From Dyadobacter sp. CY323 (GTDB lineage Bacteria; Bacteroidota; Bacteroidia; Cytophagales; Spirosomataceae), in NCBI RefSeq assembly GCF_021390245.1, contig NZ_JAJUXH010000002.1, positions 558,001 to 622,000 of the forward strand: DNA of 64,000 nt, given 5' to 3'. The position numbers and the translations under genes were made by a program. How positions within the stretch are numbered: position 1 is the stretch's first letter; each line of letters begins with the position of its first letter. Positions 19,581 through 28,381 of this stretch are shown in pieces. The notes beneath the pieces were generated by a model. That model was not told where the DNA came from. It worked only from the letters and a program-made list of their open reading frames with translations, and did no database searches.

Positions 19581-21248
19581 ATGATTGATCATATACTCTC
19601 CTTACTGATTGCCTTCCCATTACTTGGTGCAGTGGCGGTTGCCGTCTGGCCATCCCAACGTCCCGAAAATTTCAGGCTGATCGCATTATCTGCATTGATT
19701 CTCGAATTTCTGACCGCCATTTCCCTCTATTTTATTTTTGATAAACAAAATGGGGGTTATCAGCTGGGCGAAGTTTCTGACTGGATCACGCTACCCATTG
19801 GTTCTCTGGGCATTATCTCCATAGATTACGCTTTGGCGGTGGACGGGATCAGTCTGCCATTGGTTCTGCTGGCGGTCGTCGTTTTGTTCGTAGGCGTGAT
19901 CAGCTCGTGGAATATGGGGCAGAAAACGCGCGCCTACTTTTCACTTTATTTACTGCTTACCGGAAGTGTCATCGGTTGTTTCCTGGCCCAGGACTTATTT
20001 CTGTTTTACCTTTTCTTCGAATTCATGCTCCTGCCAATGTACTTTCTCATCGGACTTTGGGGCGGGCCGAGGCGGGAATATGCAGCGCTCAAATTCTTCA
20101 TTTACACTTTTTTAGGCTCCCTATTGATCCTCATCGTGATGATTGGACTGTACCTTTCCGTCATCGATCCTTTGGAAACGGCAAAAGTGGTGGGCATTCT
20201 GGGAAGCGAAGACATGATTCACCCGGATCTCATTCCTCAGATACAACAATGGCTGATCGATGGAAAGATCGCGCCCGAGCAACTCGTGCACACGTTCCGG
20301 TTTGCCTATCTCGCTGATCTGGGAAACTACATTCCCGGCTCGCTTCTTAGCGCATCCGCCGGGTATTTCATTGCTGATATCCCAATTCGGCTGCTCGCAT
20401 TCTGGTTCCTGTTTATCGGTTTTGCGGTAAAGCTACCTGTGTTTCCCGTGCATACCTGGCTGCCCGATGCGCACGTAGAAGCCCCGACGCCCATTTCGGT
20501 CGTTCTCGCCGGTATTCTTCTGAAAATTGGTGGTTATGGATTTATCCGGATTGTGGACGGTTTCTTTCCGGCTGAGGCATTATACAGTACCATTCCGCTC
20601 GCCATTTTAGGAATGATCTCCATTGTATATGGAGGTTTTAATGCATTGGGACAGCACGATCTCAAAAAAATGATCGCCTACTCTTCCGTGTCACACATGG
20701 GTTTTGTCTTACTCGGCATCGCCGCATTCACGGCTGAGGGGATTAATGGCGCGATTTATCAAATGGTAAGCCACGGCGTACTTTCCGCCATGCTGTTTTT
20801 GCTCGCAGGTGTCATTTACGACCGCACCCACGACCGTCGCATTGAGCATTACCGGGGGTTGATCCAGGTCATGCCGCAGTACACCATTATTACCGGAATT
20901 GCATTTTTCGCGTCGCTGGGTTTGCCTGGTTTTTCTGGATTTGTCGGAGAATTGTTCACCTTAATGGGTGCGTTTCAATCAAATTTGCTGCCTGTTTGGA
21001 TACCGGCATTTTCTACGATCGGGATCATCCTTGCCGCCGCCTATTTCCTGTGGACTTACCAGCGCATGTTCTTCGGCAGTTTTTGGTATAAAAACGGCCC
21101 CACCCACATTCTTACAGACCTCACCGTCCGTGAAAAAGGAATGTTGTTTCCACTGGTACTCTTAACCATCCTCCTCGGCATACTACCCGGACTCCTCTTC
21201 GATATCAGCGGCCCGACAGTTCAGGCGTGGGTTGATGGTTTGAAGTAG
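19581..21248 (+). CDS. nuoM: NADH-quinone oxidoreductase subunit M
   Basis: The 555-aa protein starts at the ATG at 19581 (a TTG precedes it in frame). It is a multi-helix antiporter-like subunit with the Glu in YLFFEFMLLPMYFLIGLWGG and the block VKLPVFPVHTWLPDAHVEAP, followed by PISVVLAGILLKIGGYGF and KKMIAYSSVSHMGFV. It pumps protons as part of complex I. It ends only 5 bp from the convergent ATPase gene, so nothing else of the nuo operon continues here. Confidence 0.95.
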   Translation: MIDHILSLLIAFPLLGAVAVAVWPSQRPENFRLIALSALILEFLTAISLYFIFDKQNGGYQLGEVSDWITLPIGSLGIISIDYALAVDGISLPLVLLAVVVLFVGVISSWNMGQKTRAYFSLYLLLTGSVIGCFLAQDLFLFYLFFEFMLLPMYFLIGLWGGPRREYAALKFFIYTFLGSLLILIVMIGLYLSVIDPLETAKVVGILGSEDMIHPDLIPQIQQWLIDGKIAPEQLVHTFRFAYLADLGNYIPGSLLSASAGYFIADIPIRLLAFWFLFIGFAVKLPVFPVHTWLPDAHVEAPTPISVVLAGILLKIGGYGFIRIVDGFFPAEALYSTIPLAILGMISIVYGGFNALGQHDLKKMIAYSSVSHMGFVLLGIAAFTAEGINGAIYQMVSHGVLSAMLFLLAGVIYDRTHDRRIEHYRGLIQVMPQYTIITGIAFFASLGLPGFSGFVGELFTLMGAFQSNLLPVWIPAFSTIGIILAAAYFLWTYQRMFFGSFWYKNGPTHILTDLTVREKGMLFPLVLLTILLGILPGLLFDISGPTVQAWVDGLK

Positions 21249-21253
21249 GAAGA

Positions 21254-22381
21254 TTATTTAGTTAAAAATGAATCCCTGTTTTCCGGGCTTATTGTTTGAA
21301 TTTTCGCCTGCGGATAGGACGAAAGGAAAGTAGTAGGAAAACGCTTTTTAGCTTCCGGATTCCATTTAAATTCCACTGCATTAAGTTCATTGCCCGTCTC
21401 TTCAATGTAGTCGATTTCCTGCTGCTGAGTTGTTCTCCAGAAGTATGTCTTCGCATCTATACCTTGTTCATTCAGGAATTTTCGTCGCTCGCTGATCATA
21501 TAGTTTTCCCACAATGCACCTACGTCACGCCTGTTTGCAAGCTTATTGAAGTTGCTGGTAACTGCATTCACAATTCCATTATCATAAAAATATATCTTCC
21601 TTCCCTTACGGATCTCATTACGAACATTTCCCGAAAAAGCCGGAACAGTAAAAAGAACGAATGCTTTTTCAAGTAAATCAATGTATTTCTCAATCGTCTT
21701 ATTATCTGCCTGAACCAACCTGCCGAGTTCCGTAATATTTACCTCGCTTCCAATTTGCAAGGCAATCGCCTTCACAATCTTTTCCAGCAAAACCGGCTTC
21801 TTTATCTCTTCAAGAATCAGAAGATCCTTATATAAATAACTATTGGCGATCAGTTTGAGGTGTTTTTCGGCATTGTCGGGGTCGATGATAATTTCGGGAT
21901 ATGATCCATAAATGAGTCTTTGTTCCAGAAGTCGCTGCTCCGTAAGGAAATCAGTGTGACCTACGAGTTCACCATAAGATAACGGTAAAAGCTGCATCTC
22001 GTATCGCCTGCCAGTCAATGGCTCATTAATGTTGCCTGCAAGCTCAAAAGATGAAGAACCTGTCGCAATAACCTGAACATCCTTGAACTGATCAACCATT
22101 ATCTTAATGACAAGACCCACATCATTTATTCGTTGGGCTTCATCAATTAAAATTACTTCATTATTACCGATAATTCTTTCCAACAAGGTTGCATTGGGTT
22201 TGGTAAAAAGCTCTCTGATATCCGCATCATCCCCGTTTAGGCGAAGGGCCTTTTTCCCAACAACATCCAGTAGCTTTTCAGAAAATGTCGTTTTTCCAGC
22301 TTGTCTGGGACCATAAATAATAAAGGCTTTACCTGTAAAAAGGTGTTTCAGAGCATATTGAAGTTGATTTCTGTCGATCAT
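21254..22381 (-). CDS. AAA_14/DUF4143 ATP-binding protein
   Basis: The 375-aa protein has Walker A GPRQAGKT at residues 24-31 and Walker B VILIDEAQRI near 76-85. A sensor-like ATGSSSFELAG follows, then a C-terminal DUF4143 domain with a Trp- and Asp-containing restriction-enzyme-like end (YFWRTTQQQEIDYIEE, NAVEFKW). This architecture is common in Bacteroidota; its function is unknown, with DNA- or TA-related roles suggested. Three 32-bp repeats lie directly upstream. It is convergent with nuoM. Confidence 0.88.
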   Translation of the reverse strand: MIDRNQLQYALKHLFTGKAFIIYGPRQAGKTTFSEKLLDVVGKKALRLNGDDADIRELFTKPNATLLERIIGNNEVILIDEAQRINDVGLVIKIMVDQFKDVQVIATGSSSFELAGNINEPLTGRRYEMQLLPLSYGELVGHTDFLTEQRLLEQRLIYGSYPEIIIDPDNAEKHLKLIANSYLYKDLLILEEIKKPVLLEKIVKAIALQIGSEVNITELGRLVQADNKTIEKYIDLLEKAFVLFTVPAFSGNVRNEIRKGRKIYFYDNGIVNAVTSNFNKLANRRDVGALWENYMISERRKFLNEQGIDAKTYFWRTTQQQEIDYIEETGNELNAVEFKWNPEAKKRFPTTFLSSYPQAKIQTISPENRDSFLTK

Positions 22382-22412
22382 GACCTGCCATTTTCAACAA
22401 AAATAACAAAAA

Positions 22413-22508
22413 ATGGACTCAAATCCATTTTAATCATAACCTACGTGGATTCAAATCCATTTATATTATGATTATTATGGATTCAAATCCATTTATATTA
22501 TGATTTCC
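22413..22508. repeat. Three 32-bp tandem repeats with a palindromic core
   Basis: The core ATGGATTCAAATCCAT (7-bp arms ATGGATT/AATCCAT around CA) starts at 22413 (one change), 22445 (one change) and 22477, a period of exactly 32 bp. The sequence between cores is also similar in copies 2 and 3. They lie in the promoter region of the minus-strand ATPase gene, between it and the lipoprotein gene's stop. Confidence 0.85.
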
Positions 22509-22511
22509 AAC

Positions 22512-22922
22512 TTACTTCCCAAAAATCTGATCCAGGCTGAATCTTCCTTTTTTAGCTAATGCTTCCAATTGTTGCTGCTGCGATGGGTTCAGGACTTCGA
22601 TCATTTCGATTCGTTTTTCTTCGGCCAGTTTTTTCTTGTCACGACGTTTGGTATCATCTCGTCTGGAAAGTTTACGCTCCATTCTTGCATATCTCCGATC
22701 GATCTTTTTGAGCTGCTTTTGCTGCCTTTTTGAAAGGTTTAGTTCTTCTGCGAAACGGTCCAGGTTCTTCTCAAGTCTGCGGTTGTTGAGCTTATTGTTA
22801 ACCACGGGCTCTTCGGTCCGGTAGTTTTCGTCATGATCGGAAGAACCGGAATTTTGAGAAGTGGCACAGCCGCCCAGCCAAAATGTTGCAACCAAAAAGC
22901 AAAGTATCAGGGATCTTTTCAT
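22512..22922 (-). CDS. Spy/CpxP-like periplasmic lipoprotein
   Basis: The 136-aa protein has a lipoprotein signal peptide with lipobox LGGC (residues 16-19). The mature part is highly charged and helical, with NLSKRQQKQLKKIDRRYARM and a later VLNPSQQQQLEAL, which match the LTxxQ repeat pattern of Spy/CpxP-type chaperones. A role in envelope stress is inferred from this resemblance. It is short and basic for the family. Confidence 0.65.
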   Translation of the reverse strand: MKRSLILCFLVATFWLGGCATSQNSGSSDHDENYRTEEPVVNNKLNNRRLEKNLDRFAEELNLSKRQQKQLKKIDRRYARMERKLSRRDDTKRRDKKKLAEEKRIEMIEVLNPSQQQQLEALAKKGRFSLDQIFGK

Positions 22923-23165
22923 CGGATTTTTCAGGGGTTAAAATGTCGAAGCTTATAACGCCGGGGTGTGGCCGAAGATTATAAAAACAACTGCCGGCAT
23001 TTTTCTAGGAACATCCGAACGACAAATAGACTTATTCAAATAAATGTGATTTGGCTGAAAGTTAGAAATGGTATTTTTTAGCATCTTTACAGTAGTGTTG
23101 TTAGCTTTTATTCCAAGGTGCATTCCATTTTCCAAATATTATTTCCTTTTACCCTCAATTATTAG

Positions 23166-24281
23166 ATGAAAGATAGTTCCGCGCCACAAAGGTTGTTGTC
23201 TCTGGATACCTTGCGTGGCTTTGATATGTTTTGGATTTCAGGTGGTGAAGAAGTTTTTCACATTCTGGCAAAAGTAACAGGTTGGTCCTGGGCCATTTTT
23301 CTAGCGCACCAGTTCACACACCCCGATTGGAATGGTTTCCGGGCTTACGATCTCATTTTCCCGACATTCCTATTTATGGCCGGAGTTTCCACGCCATTTT
23401 CGCTGGGAAGTCGCCTGGAAAAAGGAATACCGCCTTCCGAATTGATCCGCAAGGTGGTTCAGAGGGGATTTATCCTGGTCTTTTTAGGGATCATTTATAA
23501 CAATGGAATTTTCGAAACCGAATGGCATAACATGCGTTATCCTAGCGTTCTGGCCCGGATCGGATTGGCTGGAATGTTCGCGCAGATCATTTATTTATAC
23601 ACCGGAAAAAAGGCACGCTGGATCTGGTTCGCCGGTTTGCTGATCGGCTATTACCTGTTCATGATGTTTTATCCCGTTCCGGGCTGCGGCGCCGGCCTGC
23701 TTACCATGGAATGCAACCCGGCGAGCTACATCGACAGAATGCTTATTCCCGGCAGGCTGCATCTCAAAATACACGACCCCGAAGGTTTGGTTTCCACCAT
23801 ACCAGCCATTGCAACGGGATTGATGGGTATTTTTGCCGGTGAACTTTTAAGAACCAGCGAAGAGATCATCTCGAAAAACACAAAAGTGGTTTATCTGCTG
23901 TTTGCGGGAATCGTGAGTTTGCTGGTATGTTTGGTATGGGATTACTTCTTTCCGATCAACAAGAATTTATGGACGAGTTCGTTTGTGCTGTGTGCAGGCG
24001 GTTTCAGCACGTTGCTTCTTGCATTATTTTACTGGATCGTGGATGTGCTCAACTACCGCAAATGGACTTTTTTCTTTGTCGTAATCGGAATGAACTCCAT
24101 TGTTATCTATATGATCGGCAGTTTCATCTCATTCGGTTTTACAGCAAAAGCACTTTTCGGAGGCATTCTGAGCTACTTCCCTGAACCAGTTGAAGCAGTA
24201 GGAGAAGTCCTCGCATTCATCGCCGTCCAATGGGCATTTATGTATTTGCTGTATAGGAATAAGTTGTTTTTGAAAGTGTAG
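23166..24281 (+). CDS. DUF5009 acyltransferase-like membrane protein (NagX/HGSNAT type)
   Basis: The 371-aa protein has about 10-11 membrane helices and the N-terminal hallmark RLLSLDTLRGFDMFWISGGE. FPTFLFMAGVSTPFSLGSRL and the later GMNSIVIYMIGSF are also typical of the heparan-alpha-glucosaminide N-acetyltransferase-like group (DUF5009/DUF1624). Such proteins are thought to move acetyl groups across the membrane onto amino sugars. The GH3 N-acetylglucosaminidase-like gene 1 kb downstream would fit a peptidoglycan amino-sugar recycling theme, but that link is inference. Confidence 0.85.
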   Translation: MKDSSAPQRLLSLDTLRGFDMFWISGGEEVFHILAKVTGWSWAIFLAHQFTHPDWNGFRAYDLIFPTFLFMAGVSTPFSLGSRLEKGIPPSELIRKVVQRGFILVFLGIIYNNGIFETEWHNMRYPSVLARIGLAGMFAQIIYLYTGKKARWIWFAGLLIGYYLFMMFYPVPGCGAGLLTMECNPASYIDRMLIPGRLHLKIHDPEGLVSTIPAIATGLMGIFAGELLRTSEEIISKNTKVVYLLFAGIVSLLVCLVWDYFFPINKNLWTSSFVLCAGGFSTLLLALFYWIVDVLNYRKWTFFFVVIGMNSIVIYMIGSFISFGFTAKALFGGILSYFPEPVEAVGEVLAFIAVQWAFMYLLYRNKLFLKV

Positions 24282-24347
24282 TTTGTGAGATGTGAAAAGT
24301 GAGATGTGAGATGTATTCTGTCGTTTAATCATTCATTCATTATATAA

Positions 24348-25055
24348 ATGTCCATTGAAGTTACCAATCTTACGAAGGTTTATGGGCAGCAGCGGGCGAT
24401 TGATGGTATCTCGTTTACACTGAAAAAAGGGGAGATAGTTGGATTTCTCGGGCCTAATGGCGCGGGGAAATCTACTACAATGAAGATACTGACGGGCTAT
24501 CTGAAACCAACCGGCGGCCTCGCCAAAGTATCCGACTTTGATGTGGTGAACCAGCCTATGCCGGCCCGCAAATCCATTGGTTACCTGCCGGAACATAATC
24601 CGCTTTACCTGGATATGTACGTCACCGAATTCCTGCTTTTTTCCGGCGGACTGTATGGAATGAGCGGAGCGGCATTAAAATCCCGGGTAGAAGAAGTGGT
24701 CATGATGTGCGGGCTCCAACCGGAAAAACGAAAAAAGATCGGGCAGCTTTCCAAAGGATACCGTCAGCGGGTCGGACTTGCGCAATCTTTCCTGCACGAT
24801 CCGCAGGTACTGATCCTCGACGAACCGACCACCGGCCTGGACCCTAACCAGATACAGGAAATCCGGGAAGTGATCCGCTCGGCGGGAAAGGATAAAACGG
24901 TATTATTTTCGACCCATATCATGCAGGAAGTGGAAGCTTTGTGCGACCGGGTGATCATCATTAACAAAGGAAAAGTGGTCAACGACAGCTCGCTCGAGGC
25001 GCTTCGGGCATCGGGAAATTCGCTGGAAGAAGTGTTCCGGAATCTCACCAGCTAA
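24348..25055 (+). CDS. ABC transporter ATP-binding protein (GldA-like)
   Basis: The 235-aa protein has Walker A GPNGAGKS (residues 35-42), signature LSKGYRQRVGLAQS and Walker B VLILDEPTTGLD. The closest named relative by eye is GldA, the gliding-motility ABC-2 ATPase, but GldA is about 300 aa and this one stops right after the short tail (LEEVFRNLTS). No permease gene lies beside it, so its transporter partner must be elsewhere. Confidence 0.85.
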   Translation: MSIEVTNLTKVYGQQRAIDGISFTLKKGEIVGFLGPNGAGKSTTMKILTGYLKPTGGLAKVSDFDVVNQPMPARKSIGYLPEHNPLYLDMYVTEFLLFSGGLYGMSGAALKSRVEEVVMMCGLQPEKRKKIGQLSKGYRQRVGLAQSFLHDPQVLILDEPTTGLDPNQIQEIREVIRSAGKDKTVLFSTHIMQEVEALCDRVIIINKGKVVNDSSLEALRASGNSLEEVFRNLTS

Positions 25056-25243
25056 GTTCGTTTGACCCTGGTATTTGTTCAGACGATAGTGGTTTAAACA
25101 ATTATTAGAATTGCCTTAAAACTTCATTTTATTGGATTTAAAGCGTGTTCAAATTGTTATTATTGTAACTGTTGATAAACTCTGAATACTGTGTCAAATA
25201 CAGCAAGCCTAACAATTCCCTCGTTAAAGTCAGTGATTAAAGG

Positions 25244-28200
25244 ATGAAAAATTGGTTTTTTAGCCGTTTGCGCGTAGTTATTGGTATTGTTGTACTGGTC
25301 GTGTTGACCTCGGTCGCTTCCGTAGCCTGGAAGCGAATGACGGCCAATACCAAGCCAGTACTTACTGCTGTTCATGAAACTAAAAAACCAGCCGTAAAAG
25401 CTCTTAAAAAGCGGGCTGAACCGGTGCTCGTACTTCCTGAAAACGCCTGGGTCGACAGTACCCTCCAATCACTAAGTCTCGATGAAAAGATTGGCCAGTT
25501 GTTTATGGTCGCTACATATTCAAACCGCGACGATTCTCATTATAAATACATCGACCGCCTGGTCAACGAATTCCATATCGGTGGCCTGATCTTTTTTCAG
25601 GGTGGCCCGGTGGGTCAGGCTCAGCTTACAAACCGGTACCAGGCGCAATCCAAAATCCCGCTATTTATCGGTATTGACGGCGAATGGGGATTGGGAATGC
25701 GTTTGGACAGTACACTTTCCTACCCAAAACAAATGGTGTTAGGCTCGATCCAGGACGATCAGCTTATTTATAAAATGGGCAGTGATATTGCCAGACAATG
25801 CACGCGCCTCGGGATCCAGATCAATTTTGCCCCCGTTTCCGATATTAACAGCAATTCCGCAAACCCGGTGATCGGCATTCGTTCTTTCGGCGAGGACCGC
25901 GATAATGTGACGCGCAAAGCCATTGCGTACATGAAAGGTTTGCAGCATAACAAGGTGATTGCCACTGCCAAGCATTTCCCCGGCCACGGAGATACCGACG
26001 CGGATTCCCATTTTACATTACCCGTACTGACGCATTCTGCGGAGCAAATTCACGAAACGGACTTGTACCCATATCGCGCGATGATTGCGGATAGTTTAAT
26101 GGGCGTTTTGAGCGGGCATTTAAATATTCCCGCGCTCGACAGTACGCCAAATCAGGCCAGCTCACTTTCGGAAAAAGTCATTAATGGACTTTTAAGAAAA
26201 GATCTGGGATTCCGCGGATTGGTGTTTACAGACGCCATGAATATGAAAGGGGTACTGAAAACCGGCAAAGCCGCAGACGTGAACCTGAAAGCGATTGTGG
26301 CGGGAAATGATGTCTTGTTATATCCTGAAAGCATTGCCGAAACGGTTGCGAAAATCAAGGACGCGATAAAGGATCGGTTGATCAGCGAAAAAATTATTGA
26401 TGATAAGGTCAAAAGAATATTGCAGGCCAAATACTGGTCGGGGCTGAGCCAGTACAAACCGGTGGATGTTAACAATCTGTACAATGACCTCAATCCGGAA
26501 AGCAGCAAAGAACTCTACCGCGCACTTTGCGAAGCATCGGTAACAGTTGTGAAAAACGACAATAACCTGCTTCCGGTTGGCTCGGTGATCGACAACAATA
26601 TGGCTTCTGTGAGCCTTGGCGACGGCAGCGGTGTGGCATTTCAGAAAATGCTTTCGACTTACAAACCCATGCGGTCTTACGCTTTTTATGAAGGTCCTTC
26701 TTCTCAGGAGCAAATCTCGGAAATGCTGACTTACCTGCAACGCTACAATACGGTAATCGTTGATATTCATGGCATTGCATCTAACCCAAAACGGAATTAC
26801 GGCATTACCCAGGGCATGACCGATTTTGTTTCGCAATTAAAACAACAGAATAAAAAAGTCATTCTTTGTCTTTTCGGGTCACCATATAGCATTCAGTTCT
26901 TCCCGGAAACGGATGTGCTCATTTGTGCCAACCAGGATGGGAAAGATCAACAGGAGATTGTCCCGCAGATCATTTTCGGGGCGATGAGCTCGCAGGGAAA
27001 GCTTCCGGTTTCGGTATCTTCCTTCAAATCAGGCACCGGCGTAACCACGACGACCATCAACCGCATTGCATTCGGCACGCCGGAAAGTGTTGGGATGAAT
27101 GGAAACTGGCTAAAAAAAATCGATGAAGTAGCGACTGCGGCAGTGAATGACCGTGTGTTTCCCGGATGCGAGATATTGGTTGCGAGAGGTGGTAAGATCA
27201 TTTATGATAAACAGTTCGGCGGTCTTAATTACCGTACTCCGGAACGAGTAACTTCGGAAACGATTTATGACCTGGCGTCCGTCACCAAAGTTTCGGCCAC
27301 ATTGCAGGCGATCATGCTGCTTTACGACCGCAAACAAATTGACCTGGATGCAAAGGCTTCGACCTACTTACCCGAATTAGTAGGAACCAATAAACAGAAC
27401 TTCACGATCCGTGACCTGCTGATGCACCGTTCCGGGCTCATTTCATTTTATCCACCGCTTTGGGACAGAACAAAAACCAGCGCAGGAGGATTGCTACCTG
27501 AATATTATAGTTCAAAGTCGGATACCGCCTACTATTTGCAAGTTGCTCCGAAGCTTTTTGCCAAGCCCGCTTTGCGTGATTCCGTTTGGAAATGGGTGAT
27601 CGAATCGCCGATGAACAACCGAAAAGACCGGGCTGGTAACTATGGGTTTTTGTACAGTGATCTTGGATTCCTCACACTACAGAAAGTCGTAGAGCGTGTT
27701 ACCGGCGAGCCTTTGAATGTGTTCGTCGCATCCAATATTTACGAACCGCTCGGCCTCGGTTATCTTGGATTTAACCCACTTTCCCGGTTTCCCTACAAAC
27801 AAATTGCACCTACTGAAAACGATTACCGGTTCCGCGGTCAGTTGTTGCAGGGAACAGTTCATGATCAAATGGCGGCGATCATGGGTGGCGTTTCGGGACA
27901 CGCCGGATTGTTTGGAACGGCCAGAGATCTCGCCATTTTATTCCAAATGAACCTGTGGAAAGGCAATTATGCAGGAAAACGCTATTTTGAACAAGCTACT
28001 GTTCCATTCTTTTCGCGCGTGTATGACGAGTCGCACCACCGTGGATTGGGTTGGGACAAAGCACCGCTTGATGGGAACAGTTCATACGTTTCACCTCAGG
28101 CGTCGGTCAATTCGTTTGGCCACACCGGCTTCACGGGAACGATGGTTTGGATGGATCCACAGGAAGATCTCCTTTTCATATTTTTGTCAAACCGTGTGAA

Positions 28201-28303
28201 TCCGGATCCCGATAACAGCAGTATTACGACACAACGTACCCGCCGAAAAATCCAGGACATTGTTTACAGTTCGTTGCTGGAAAGGAAAAGCCAGCTTCCT
28301 TAA
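25244..28303 (+). CDS. GH3 beta-N-acetylhexosaminidase fused to a beta-lactamase-like serine hydrolase
   Basis: The 1,019-aa protein has an N-terminal anchor or signal (VVIGIVVLVVLTSVASVAW). A GH3 domain with the NagZ hallmark KHFPGHGDTDADSH (residues 243-256) supplies the His/Asp acid-base dyad, and the nucleophile Asp lies in FTDAMNMKG. A middle GH3 C-like domain follows, then a second enzyme: SxxK S679-V-T-K682, Y804-S-D, and HTGFTGT as the third motif. This two-enzyme fusion is recurrent in Bacteroidota and probably acts on peptidoglycan, cutting GlcNAc links and removing peptide or ester groups. Substrates are not shown by the sequence. Confidence 0.9.
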   Translation: MKNWFFSRLRVVIGIVVLVVLTSVASVAWKRMTANTKPVLTAVHETKKPAVKALKKRAEPVLVLPENAWVDSTLQSLSLDEKIGQLFMVATYSNRDDSHYKYIDRLVNEFHIGGLIFFQGGPVGQAQLTNRYQAQSKIPLFIGIDGEWGLGMRLDSTLSYPKQMVLGSIQDDQLIYKMGSDIARQCTRLGIQINFAPVSDINSNSANPVIGIRSFGEDRDNVTRKAIAYMKGLQHNKVIATAKHFPGHGDTDADSHFTLPVLTHSAEQIHETDLYPYRAMIADSLMGVLSGHLNIPALDSTPNQASSLSEKVINGLLRKDLGFRGLVFTDAMNMKGVLKTGKAADVNLKAIVAGNDVLLYPESIAETVAKIKDAIKDRLISEKIIDDKVKRILQAKYWSGLSQYKPVDVNNLYNDLNPESSKELYRALCEASVTVVKNDNNLLPVGSVIDNNMASVSLGDGSGVAFQKMLSTYKPMRSYAFYEGPSSQEQISEMLTYLQRYNTVIVDIHGIASNPKRNYGITQGMTDFVSQLKQQNKKVILCLFGSPYSIQFFPETDVLICANQDGKDQQEIVPQIIFGAMSSQGKLPVSVSSFKSGTGVTTTTINRIAFGTPESVGMNGNWLKKIDEVATAAVNDRVFPGCEILVARGGKIIYDKQFGGLNYRTPERVTSETIYDLASVTKVSATLQAIMLLYDRKQIDLDAKASTYLPELVGTNKQNFTIRDLLMHRSGLISFYPPLWDRTKTSAGGLLPEYYSSKSDTAYYLQVAPKLFAKPALRDSVWKWVIESPMNNRKDRAGNYGFLYSDLGFLTLQKVVERVTGEPLNVFVASNIYEPLGLGYLGFNPLSRFPYKQIAPTENDYRFRGQLLQGTVHDQMAAIMGGVSGHAGLFGTARDLAILFQMNLWKGNYAGKRYFEQATVPFFSRVYDESHHRGLGWDKAPLDGNSSYVSPQASVNSFGHTGFTGTMVWMDPQEDLLFIFLSNRVNPDPDNSSITTQRTRRKIQDIVYSSLLERKSQLP

Positions 28304-28381
28304 TGGACATAAAGTGTATTTCAAAAATATCTCTAACTTTACCAGTCAAACAGGTTAGCGGAAAGATATTTAGACGATTAC

